Source: an uncultured Alphaproteobacteria bacterium (GTDB lineage Bacteria; Pseudomonadota; Alphaproteobacteria; HIMB59; GCA-002718135). From it: a stretch of DNA of 64,000 nt. The translations under genes were made by a program, and so were the position numbers. Location: NCBI GenBank assembly GCA_902584805.1, contig CACIBE010000005.1, forward strand, positions 62,001-126,000. The letters are read 5' to 3'. A model generated the notes under the pieces. It did no database searches, was not told the DNA's origin, and saw only the letters and a list, made by a program, of their open reading frames with translations. This document shows, piece after piece, positions 50,996 to 59,816 of the stretch. The stretch's first letter is position 1, and each line of letters begins with the position of its first letter.

Positions 50996-51916
50996 ATGAC
51001 AAAATTATTGTCAACTGAGCAAATGGCAGAATTTGCAAATAGTGGCTGTCTTTTTTTTGAAGGTTTAATTGATGAAGATATCAATAAAGAATTTTTAAAT
51101 GATATTGGGCATACTGATATTGATGATGTTGATAATATTCAGCACTACTTTCAAAATATAAAATCCTCTAGTAGTATACCTAGAATACCTGCTGGGACTG
51201 CATTGAAAGATGCCTACCCTTTAAACTCTCCTTTGGAAAAAATATTTAAAAATGAAATTGTCTCAGGAGCAATCAATAGTTTAGTTGGTTCAAAAACTGT
51301 AGTTGACCATCAATTTCTTCACTTAACATTTCCTTCTAAATATTATGCAAAAGCAAATCAAAGACAAATGTCACAAGTTAATCATCAAGATAGCACAATT
51401 GATCCAAGAACTACTTTCGATATCCAATTATTTTACTTTCCAACTGCTGTTACTAAAGAAATGGGTGGTACAAGATATATTCCTGGTACACATTTAAGAA
51501 TAGTAAATGAAATGGGAATCGCAAAATATCAAAATATAAAAGGACAAAAAAATATCATATGTAAAGCAGGTACAATAGGAATTTTCCATAATGGATTGTG
51601 GCATGGTGCTGGAGTTAATTTTTCAGATGATATCAGATATATGTTTAAAGTAAGATTACAGCCTACTGAGAAACAGGAACTATTATGGGATCCTGAAAAA
51701 AAATATCAACCTTTACCAAACCGAGCTTTGTATTGGACTGATGAAACTAAGGATCAAACTATCAATGATATTTTAATGAGGTCCTATCCTTGGCAAGAAG
51801 CAGATACCAATAGACTTGATAAAATAAATGTTGTCAAGTTTTGGAGGTTATTAACCGGTCACAAGAAAATGGATGTCGACTATTGGCTTACAAGAATTGA
51901 AAACGAATTATATTAA
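50996..51916 (+). CDS. PhyH family Fe(II)/2-oxoglutarate dioxygenase
   Basis: VNHQDSTIDPRTTFDIQLFYFP (HxD), GIFHNGLWHGAGVNFSDDIRYMFKVRLQ. Confidence 0.82.
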   Translation: MTKLLSTEQMAEFANSGCLFFEGLIDEDINKEFLNDIGHTDIDDVDNIQHYFQNIKSSSSIPRIPAGTALKDAYPLNSPLEKIFKNEIVSGAINSLVGSKTVVDHQFLHLTFPSKYYAKANQRQMSQVNHQDSTIDPRTTFDIQLFYFPTAVTKEMGGTRYIPGTHLRIVNEMGIAKYQNIKGQKNIICKAGTIGIFHNGLWHGAGVNFSDDIRYMFKVRLQPTEKQELLWDPEKKYQPLPNRALYWTDETKDQTINDILMRSYPWQEADTNRLDKINVVKFWRLLTGHKKMDVDYWLTRIENELY

Positions 51917-53418
51917 TTGAAATCTCTTTCATCACCTTTTAGTGGAACAACATCACAAGTTTCTTGATACCATGAAAGCATTTTATCTTTTAGTTTTTTA
52001 AGTTCTGACCCATATTGAGGATCATCAATAACATTATTAATTTCTCCAGGATCTTCGATTAAATTATAAAACTCATCTTTTTCGTAAGCTCTTTTAATAT
52101 ATTTAAATTTTTTATTTCTGCACATTGTTGCTTTAGTATGCATTAAAATTTCATCCTCTTGACCTTGTAAACTAACTCTAGGAAAATAAAGACCATGGGG
52201 TAATTGAAGACTTTGATTTTCACTTGCTTGTCTTTCTAATCTAAGTCTACCACCCTCCGTAAATACTTCTTCTCTATGATTATCAGTTTTCTGTTCAATA
52301 AAATTTTTAATACTTTTGCCAAAATGCCAATATGAGGGTTCGATATTACTGTAATCATATATGGTTCCCGCAATATCAATTAATTCAATCATTGTATCGC
52401 TTACACCACTTAATGTATTTTCACTTTTTGGTGGTTTAATAATAAGAGGAACATTAGTAAGACAGTCTTGAAAAGTATTTTGTGTTTTTTCAACTAAATT
52501 ATAATCACCTGTAAAGTCACCATGATCAGATAAAAAAATTATTAAACTATCATCATACAAATTTTTTTCTTTTAGTTGATTGACCAAAAGTCCAAATTGA
52601 TAATCTACTCTTGCACACATACCAAGATATACCGCTCGTAATTCATTCCAACGTTCATCGGTCCAATCTTGCATTCTTTGTTCATCCATAATTCCTTTTA
52701 AAAGACTTGGCTTGTCTTCCCAAGTTTTGTATTGATATCTATTAGGTATTACGCTTCGATCAATTGAAGAGAACCATGGATCCTCTACACAGTAAGGAGG
52801 ATGCGGATAACCAAGTGGTAGAAATAAACAGAATGGTTTATCTTCTTTATAATCTTTTATAAAATCTAATGCTCCATAAACCATGGACCAATCGTCATCG
52901 AAATAAATATCTTTATCTTTTTTATCTAATTTTCCTTTGAAGAAACTATAATAATTATCTCCATTTTCAGGTCCTCTCCATGATAAATCTCCCCCATGTG
53001 TGCCTGGTTGTTGAGTATAGCCCCATTTTTGAAAATCTCTATCAGTTGGTTCAAAATAAATATCACAATGATTACGATAACCCTCTTGTCCTGCTATCAA
53101 ATCATTTTTTCCACCCCACCATATAAAGTAATCTTTATTTTTTAGTTCGGATAAAATACTAGAGTCCCCTTGATCAGTATGTAGCATATAATGCATTGTT
53201 CTATGACCATGTACATGTGGATACCAGCCAGTCATAAATGAGCAACGACTTGGTGTGCAAACTGTCGCTTGGCAAAAAGCATTCTTAAATGCAACTGCGT
53301 CTTCTTTAATTATATTATCTAAATTAGGGGTTTGTGCGCCTGGATAACCAAGATATCCAAGCATATCTCCTCTCCATTGATCTGGATTAAATATAATGAT
53401 GTTTGGTTTATTTTTCAT
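51913..53418 (-). CDS. Sulfatase (Cys-type, no signal peptide)
   Basis: KPNIIIFNPDQWRGDMLGYLG, TVCTPSRCSFMTGWYPHVHG, LIIFLSDHGDFTGDYN. Confidence 0.92.
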   Translation of the reverse strand: MKNKPNIIIFNPDQWRGDMLGYLGYPGAQTPNLDNIIKEDAVAFKNAFCQATVCTPSRCSFMTGWYPHVHGHRTMHYMLHTDQGDSSILSELKNKDYFIWWGGKNDLIAGQEGYRNHCDIYFEPTDRDFQKWGYTQQPGTHGGDLSWRGPENGDNYYSFFKGKLDKKDKDIYFDDDWSMVYGALDFIKDYKEDKPFCLFLPLGYPHPPYCVEDPWFSSIDRSVIPNRYQYKTWEDKPSLLKGIMDEQRMQDWTDERWNELRAVYLGMCARVDYQFGLLVNQLKEKNLYDDSLIIFLSDHGDFTGDYNLVEKTQNTFQDCLTNVPLIIKPPKSENTLSGVSDTMIELIDIAGTIYDYSNIEPSYWHFGKSIKNFIEQKTDNHREEVFTEGGRLRLERQASENQSLQLPHGLYFPRVSLQGQEDEILMHTKATMCRNKKFKYIKRAYEKDEFYNLIEDPGEINNVIDDPQYGSELKKLKDKMLSWYQETCDVVPLKGDERDFN

Positions 53419-53544
53419 TAAAAATTTTTGCTTAATCTTACAGCATAAATAGATGGTTTTAAGCCTAAAAATTGCCTTTTTTAGTTTAAAAAAATCCCTT
53501 TAGTGTTATAAATTTCTTACTACGATAATCTTAGGGAGGATTAA

Positions 53545-54795
53545 ATGAAATTATTACTAAAAATATTTTTCTCACTAACTATTTTGATGTCATTTAGTTC
53601 TGTTAAAGCAGATACTATAAAGTGGCTTCACTTATTTGGTGAAGACTCAAGTTCATATGCTAACATGGTTAGGGCTGTTGAAGAATTTGAAGCTAAAACA
53701 GGACACACTGTTGTTATGCAGTATTTAGAAAATGAATCATTCAAAGCAAAGTTACCTACAATGCTTCAATCAAATGATAGACCAGATATATTTTATAGCT
53801 GGAGTGGTGGAGTTATGTATGATCAAGCCAGAGCTGGTTTTTTAAGAGATATCTCCAATGTTGTACCAGATAGTTATTTGGATACTGTTAGTGCAGCAGC
53901 AGCAGATGCTTTTACATTTGAAGGTCAAAGAGTAGGTTTACCTTTACAAGTATCACAAGTTGCTTGGTGGTATAATAAAGATCTTATCAATCAAGCCGGA
54001 GTTGACGTTTCAGCCATCAAAGAATGGGATGATTTAATTAGTGCTGTAAAACAAATCAAAGCAGCAGGAATTACTCCTATTTGTATGGGTGGTAAAGATA
54101 AATGGCCTGTTCACTTTCTTTGGACACACCTCCACATAAGAAATGGTGGAAAAGGATTATTCCTTGAATCACTTAATAATGGTGGTTGGGATAGACCAGA
54201 ATACTTAAAATCAGGTGAGCAAATGCTCGAGCTAGTTGCTTTAGAACCTTTTCAAAAAGGATTTTTATCACACACTTGGCCGGATCAAGCAGGTTTTTTT
54301 GGAGACGGTAAATGTGCAATGGCACTTATGGGTAACTGGATGTATGGTTCTCAAAAAGCTAACAGTTCAAGTGGTGAAGGTTTAGGAGATGATAATATGG
54401 GAATGTTTAATATGCCAATGACGAGTGGTGGTCTCGGTGATGCTGGGGACACACTTGGTGGTATAAATGGTTGGTTATTCTCAAGTAGTGCTCCTGACTC
54501 AGCAGTTGAATTTATTATGCATTATGTATCTCTTGATATTCAAAAAGATGATGCAGGAAAAGGTGCTTATATACCTATCGTGAAAGGTGCTGATGTATCT
54601 CTTACAAATCCTTTCTTGCAACAAGTTGCACAAAATATCTCTAACTCAGAATATCATCAAATATTTTATGATCAGTTCTTGGGTGCAGATATTGGTAGGG
54701 TTGTTAATGACGTATCTACTGATTTAGCGGCAGGAATTATTACTCCTGAAGAAGCTACCCAAGCTGTTCAAGAAGCTTGGGAATTTAATCAATAA
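53545..54795 (+). CDS. ABC sugar-binding protein family 1
   Basis: Signal peptide; DTIKWLHLFGEDSSSYANMVRAVEEFEAKTGH; GGGAGG SD. Confidence 0.88.
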   Translation: MKLLLKIFFSLTILMSFSSVKADTIKWLHLFGEDSSSYANMVRAVEEFEAKTGHTVVMQYLENESFKAKLPTMLQSNDRPDIFYSWSGGVMYDQARAGFLRDISNVVPDSYLDTVSAAAADAFTFEGQRVGLPLQVSQVAWWYNKDLINQAGVDVSAIKEWDDLISAVKQIKAAGITPICMGGKDKWPVHFLWTHLHIRNGGKGLFLESLNNGGWDRPEYLKSGEQMLELVALEPFQKGFLSHTWPDQAGFFGDGKCAMALMGNWMYGSQKANSSSGEGLGDDNMGMFNMPMTSGGLGDAGDTLGGINGWLFSSSAPDSAVEFIMHYVSLDIQKDDAGKGAYIPIVKGADVSLTNPFLQQVAQNISNSEYHQIFYDQFLGADIGRVVNDVSTDLAAGIITPEEATQAVQEAWEFNQ

Positions 54796-54804
54796 TATAA
54801 ATAT

Positions 54805-54832
54805 CAGGGCCCTTTTTTAATTAAGGGTCCTG
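54805..54832 (+). terminator. Intercistronic hairpin after solute-binding protein gene (no downstream U tract)
   Basis: CAGGGCCCTT-TTTTAATT-AAGGGTCCTG. Confidence 0.6.
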
Positions 54833-54841
54833 TTAATAGCT

Positions 54842-55741
54842 ATGAGATCAGCAAAATTTGATGCACTCCTTAGTAGGTATTATACAATAATAATTTTTTT
54901 AATACCTGCCTTAACAATATTTACTTTGTTTGTAGTTCTTCCAATAGGTGAAGCAGCCTATTACAGTTTTTTTAGATGGAATGGCTATGGCGCACCTGAG
55001 AAATTTGTTGGACTTAAAAATTATGAATTTTTATTCAAAAATAGAGTGTTTATTATGTCACTCAAAAATAATTTTTATATAATTGCTATATCATTATTTG
55101 TTCAATTACCATTTGCTCTTTTAATTGCTTTAATGATTTCAGATAAACTCAGAGGAGCAGCTTTTTTTAGAACAGTTTTTTTTCTTCCATTTATTTTAGC
55201 AGAAATAGTAACAGCGTTAATCTGGGCATACATTTATGATGGTAATTATGGTTTAGTTGCTGCAATATGGGGATTTTTTGGTGCAGAGGCACCATTTGTA
55301 CTTGGTGATAAGGATTGGGCGTTAGTAGCAATTTTAATTGTTATATTTTGGAAATTTTTTGGAATTCATATGATGATTTATATTGCAGGATTGCAAGCTA
55401 TTTCAAAAGAAGTTTTAGAAGCTGCTAAAGTAGATGGAGCAGGCCCAATAACAACTGCCTTTAGAATTAAAATACCAATGCTTATTCCGACAATTAAGCT
55501 TTCAGTTTTTTTATCACTATTAGGTAGCTTACAGCTTTTTGATATTATTATGCCACTAACAGGAGGAGGGCCTTCAAATGTAACACACTCGATGGTTTCC
55601 TATTTATATTACTTTGGTGTAATGCGAATGAAAGTTGGATTTGGAAGTGCAGTTGGGGTTGTAATATTTTTAATTTGTTTATTTATTGCAATTGGTTATC
55701 AAAGAACATTAATGAGAGATGATAATGAAAACAAATTTTAG
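54842..55741 (+). CDS. CUT1 ABC transporter permease
   Basis: EVLEAAKVDGAGPITTAFRIKIPMLIP, TGGGPSNVTHSMVSYLYYFG. Confidence 0.9.
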   Translation: MRSAKFDALLSRYYTIIIFLIPALTIFTLFVVLPIGEAAYYSFFRWNGYGAPEKFVGLKNYEFLFKNRVFIMSLKNNFYIIAISLFVQLPFALLIALMISDKLRGAAFFRTVFFLPFILAEIVTALIWAYIYDGNYGLVAAIWGFFGAEAPFVLGDKDWALVAILIVIFWKFFGIHMMIYIAGLQAISKEVLEAAKVDGAGPITTAFRIKIPMLIPTIKLSVFLSLLGSLQLFDIIMPLTGGGPSNVTHSMVSYLYYFGVMRMKVGFGSAVGVVIFLICLFIAIGYQRTLMRDDNENKF

Positions 55742-56549
55742 AACTTATTATTTGTATCTTCTTCTATTTTTTCTAGCAGGAGTAATTATTATTCCATTAT
55801 ATGTTTCAGTAATGGGGGGTTTTAAACACACTGGTGAACTCAGAACAAACTCTCTAGGCTTACCAATAGATTGGAAGTTTGAAAATTATACATCTCTTTT
55901 AATTAATTCTGATTTCTGGCTTTTTTTATGGAACTCAACAGTGTACGCAGTCGGAACTACTTTTTTTGTAGTCCTGTTTGCCTCTATGACAGCCTTTGTT
56001 TTTGCTCATGTAAAATTTGCAGCAAATAAATTTCTTTATAATTATTTTTTACTAGGACTAATGTTTCCTTTTGCAACTGCAATTTTACCTTTGTTTTTAA
56101 GAGTGCGTGATTTTGGTTTATTGGGTACTAGTTGGGCTGTTATAATTCCACAAATTGCATTTGGGCTTGGTTTTTCTATAATTCTTTTTCGAGGATTTTT
56201 TAGGCAAATGCCAAAAGAGATATTTGAAGCTGCTGTTTGTGATGGCTGTAGCTATACCCAATTTTACTTTAGGTTTACTCTTCCTTTATCAACTCCAATA
56301 TTAGCGACTGTTAGTGTTATTACTCTTACAGGAAGCTGGAATAATTATTTGCTACCTCTTATAATGATTAATGATGAGTCACTTTATTCATGGCCAATGG
56401 GTATAATGGTCTTTAGAGGTGAGTATTTTACTGATTGGGGTAAAATATTAGCTTATGTATCATTAACTCTTGTTCCAGCAGTAGTTTTCTTTTTTACTTT
56501 ACAAAAATATATTGTTGCAGGTTTAACAGGTGGAGCAGTTAAGGAATAG
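55725..56549 (+). CDS. CUT1 ABC transporter permease
   Basis: EIFEAAVCDGCSYTQFYFRFTLPLSTPI; start at MKTNFR overlapping upstream gene. Confidence 0.9.
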   Translation: MKTNFRTYYLYLLLFFLAGVIIIPLYVSVMGGFKHTGELRTNSLGLPIDWKFENYTSLLINSDFWLFLWNSTVYAVGTTFFVVLFASMTAFVFAHVKFAANKFLYNYFLLGLMFPFATAILPLFLRVRDFGLLGTSWAVIIPQIAFGLGFSIILFRGFFRQMPKEIFEAAVCDGCSYTQFYFRFTLPLSTPILATVSVITLTGSWNNYLLPLIMINDESLYSWPMGIMVFRGEYFTDWGKILAYVSLTLVPAVVFFFTLQKYIVAGLTGGAVKE

Positions 56550-56553
56550 TTTT

Positions 56554-57711
56554 ATGAAGGTAGGTGTAATTGGTTGTGGAAATATAGCAGATATATACTT
56601 CCACAATGCAAAAAATTTTTTTAATAACTTCGAAATTATTGCTTGTGCAGATTTAAATCCTGATGCATCAAAGAAATATTCTGAAAAATATGAAATTAAA
56701 AATTTATCCGTTGATGAATTATTATCTAATGAAGATATTCAATTGATTATAAATCTTACCATTCCAAATGCTCATTTTGAAGTTTCAAAATCAATTTTAA
56801 ATTCAGGTAAGCACTCTTATTCTGAAAAACCAATTTCCATTGAATTTGACGAAGGTAAAGAATTATTAAATTTAGCTAAATCTAAAAATTTATATGTAGG
56901 TAGTGCTCCTGATACTTTTTTAGGTGCTGGAATACAAAAATCAAAGCAAGTCATTGAGGATGGTACAATAGGGGAAATAGTTTTAGGTAGTATCTCAATG
57001 GGTGTAGCGGGACATGAAATTTGGCATCCAAACCCAGACTTTTATTACAAATATGGGGGAGGACCAATTTTAGATATGGGACCATATTATTTTTCAGCAT
57101 TAGTAAATTTATTAGGGCCCGTCAAAAGTGTCTATAGTCAATCTCGAACGGTTTATTCTCAAAGAGAAATTGGTAGTGGAGAGAGAAAAGGTGAAAAAAT
57201 AGCGGTTGATATTCCAACAACTTTGATCTCTCAAATTGAATTCAGTAATGGAGCTTTAATTGATTCATTTTTTTCATTTGATGTTTACAAACATAATAAG
57301 TCACATATTGAATTATTTGGAACAAAAGGTGTTATTAATGTTCCTGATCCTAACATGTTTGGAGGAGAAATTAAAATTTGTGATGAAAAAAAATCAGATT
57401 GGAAAACTATTAAAACTGACAACATGAATCTAGGGCGTTTAAACACAAATCGAACAGGTGGAGAAAAAAACGACAAAGCAAACGAAGATCCAACATCTGC
57501 TAACTTTAGAGGAATCGGCGTTTGTGAAATGATTGACTCAATTAAAAAAAATAAAATTAATAGATGTAGTGGTGAATTAAGTCTTCATGTTTTGGAGATA
57601 ATGCAATCAATTCTTAAATCTGCTAAAATTGATGAAAAAGTAAATTTAGAAAGTGTAACAAACATTCCCCAATCTTTTTTAGATACAGAGAATGGGAAAT
57701 TTTTAAAATAA
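56554..57711 (+). CDS. Gfo/Idh/MocA family oxidoreductase
   Basis: VGVIGCGNIADIYFHNAKNF, SEKPISIEFDEG, GGGPILDMGPYYF. Confidence 0.9.
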   Translation: MKVGVIGCGNIADIYFHNAKNFFNNFEIIACADLNPDASKKYSEKYEIKNLSVDELLSNEDIQLIINLTIPNAHFEVSKSILNSGKHSYSEKPISIEFDEGKELLNLAKSKNLYVGSAPDTFLGAGIQKSKQVIEDGTIGEIVLGSISMGVAGHEIWHPNPDFYYKYGGGPILDMGPYYFSALVNLLGPVKSVYSQSRTVYSQREIGSGERKGEKIAVDIPTTLISQIEFSNGALIDSFFSFDVYKHNKSHIELFGTKGVINVPDPNMFGGEIKICDEKKSDWKTIKTDNMNLGRLNTNRTGGEKNDKANEDPTSANFRGIGVCEMIDSIKKNKINRCSGELSLHVLEIMQSILKSAKIDEKVNLESVTNIPQSFLDTENGKFLK

Positions 57712-57722
57712 GGGAGTTGTAA

Positions 57723-58436
57723 ATGAAAAAAGCTTTAATAGTTTATGGAGGATGGCCTGGACACCAACCAGAAAAATGTAACGAAATTTTAACTGAAATG
57801 TTAGAGCCTGATGGTTATGAAATAAGATCTGAGTATTCAACTTCCGCATTTGCTCAAGATTACGTTCATGAAATGGACTTAATTATACCAATAGTTACGA
57901 TGGCTTTTCATCACTCACTTAGTGGTGAAATTAAAAAGAACGAAGTGAATAATGTTGTAAAAGCAGTTGTAAATGGTTGTGGTCTTGCTGGGCATCATGG
58001 AGGAATGTGTGATGCTTTTAGACAATCAATTGATTGGCAATTCTTAACTGGTGGTCAATGGGTAAGTCATCCAAATGGTATTCATGATTATAAAGTTAAT
58101 ATAACCAAAAAAGATGATCCAATAATGGATGGTGTGGAGGATTTTGATTATCATTCTGAACAGTATTATATGCATGTAGATCCTATGAACGAAGTTCTTG
58201 CCACTACTACTTTCCAAGGCCACGAAATTTGGAAATTAGAACAAGAACCTGGAAAACCTGGAGATGACCAATATCAAACTGAATGGATAAAGGGTGTAGA
58301 AATGCCAGTGGTATGGAAAAGAAAAATCGGAAAAGGTAAAATTTTTTATACATCTCTTGGACATTTTGCACATGAATTAAATCACCCTGAAATGAGAAAA
58401 ATTTATCATCGTGGTTTGCTTTGGGCATCAAGATAG
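57723..58436 (+). CDS. ThuA-like domain protein
   Basis: ALIVYGGWPGHQPEKCNEIL, GLAGHHGGMCDAFR, YHSEQYYMHVDP, FYTSLGHFAHE. Confidence 0.85.
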   Translation: MKKALIVYGGWPGHQPEKCNEILTEMLEPDGYEIRSEYSTSAFAQDYVHEMDLIIPIVTMAFHHSLSGEIKKNEVNNVVKAVVNGCGLAGHHGGMCDAFRQSIDWQFLTGGQWVSHPNGIHDYKVNITKKDDPIMDGVEDFDYHSEQYYMHVDPMNEVLATTTFQGHEIWKLEQEPGKPGDDQYQTEWIKGVEMPVVWKRKIGKGKIFYTSLGHFAHELNHPEMRKIYHRGLLWASR

Positions 58437-58460
58437 AGTAAAATAACCTAGGTAGAAGTT

Positions 58461-59774
58461 ATGACAGATTATTTCAAAAATATTCCTGAAATAAAATATG
58501 AAGGAGAAAATAGTTCTAACCCATTAGCATTTAAATTCTACGATGAAGATAAAATTGTTTTAGGCAAGTCTATGAAAGAGCATTTAAGGTTTGCTACTTG
58601 CTATTGGCATACATTTACTTGGCCAGGTCTAGATCCGTTTGGCGGTCAAACATTTGATAGACCTTGGATGCAAGCAGGTGATGAAATGAAAATGGCTGAA
58701 ATGAAACTTGATGCTGCATTTGATTTTTTCACTAAAATTAAAACACCTTTTTTCTGCTTTCACGATAGAGATATTTCTCCTGAAGGTTCAAATTATGCTG
58801 AGACACAAAAAAATTTCTTTCATATTATAGATTTAATGGAACAAAAAATTAATGACTCAGGAATGAAATTATTGTGGGGAACAGCAAATGCTTTTTCTCA
58901 TAAAAGATATATGAGTGGTGCATCTACCAATCCAGACCCAGAAGTTTTTGCATATAAAGCTGCACAAGTAAAAGATTGTATGGATGCAACGATGAGATTG
59001 GGTGGTCAAAACTATGTTCTTTGGGGTGGAAGAGAAGGATACGAAACTATTCTTAATACTGACATGACTAAGGAAACAGCTAATCTTCAAAGATTTCTCG
59101 AATTAGTTGTTAATTATAAACACAAGATAGGATTTAAAGGTCAAATTTTATTGGAACCAAAACCTCATGAACCAACTAAACATCAATATGATTTTGACTC
59201 TGCTACTTGCTTAGCGTTTTTACGCAAGGCAGGTTTAGAAAGTGAGATTAAATTAAATGTTGAAGTTAATCATGCAACTTTATCTGGTCATAATTTTGAA
59301 CATGAAATTGCTTATGCATCTTCAAACAGTGCCTTAGGAAGTATTGATATTAATAGGGGCGATACTTTAATAGGTTGGGATACCGATCAATTCCCAAATA
59401 ATCCTGCAGACTTAATTATGTCATTTTATTTTATTTTTAAGAATGGCGGCTTAGGTCAAGGAGGTATGAACTTTGATGCAAAAATAAGAAGACAATCTAT
59501 TGATGCTGAAGATTTATTTCATGCTCACATTGGGGGTATGGATGTATGTGCAAAAACACTTATCGCTGTAGAAAAATTAATGAATGATAATGTTATTCCT
59601 AAGTTTATTGAAAATAGATATGAAGACTGGAATAAAAATTTGGGACAGTTTATTCATAATAAAGATACTGGATTAGATGATATAAATAAAAAAGTAATCG
59701 ATGATAATATTGAACCAGAACCTCGTTCAGGAAGACAAGAATATCTGGAAAATATCTTAAATAAATATTTGTAG
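58461..59774 (+). CDS. xylA: Xylose isomerase
   Basis: IKYEGENSSNPLAFKFY, HLRFATCYWHTFTWPGLDPFGGQTFDRPW, CFHDRDISPEG, VEVNHATLSGHNFEHE. Confidence 0.95.
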   Translation: MTDYFKNIPEIKYEGENSSNPLAFKFYDEDKIVLGKSMKEHLRFATCYWHTFTWPGLDPFGGQTFDRPWMQAGDEMKMAEMKLDAAFDFFTKIKTPFFCFHDRDISPEGSNYAETQKNFFHIIDLMEQKINDSGMKLLWGTANAFSHKRYMSGASTNPDPEVFAYKAAQVKDCMDATMRLGGQNYVLWGGREGYETILNTDMTKETANLQRFLELVVNYKHKIGFKGQILLEPKPHEPTKHQYDFDSATCLAFLRKAGLESEIKLNVEVNHATLSGHNFEHEIAYASSNSALGSIDINRGDTLIGWDTDQFPNNPADLIMSFYFIFKNGGLGQGGMNFDAKIRRQSIDAEDLFHAHIGGMDVCAKTLIAVEKLMNDNVIPKFIENRYEDWNKNLGQFIHNKDTGLDDINKKVIDDNIEPEPRSGRQEYLENILNKYL

Positions 59775-59816
59775 TTACTAACCATAAGTTTCTATACTAA
59801 TTGATTTATAAATATT

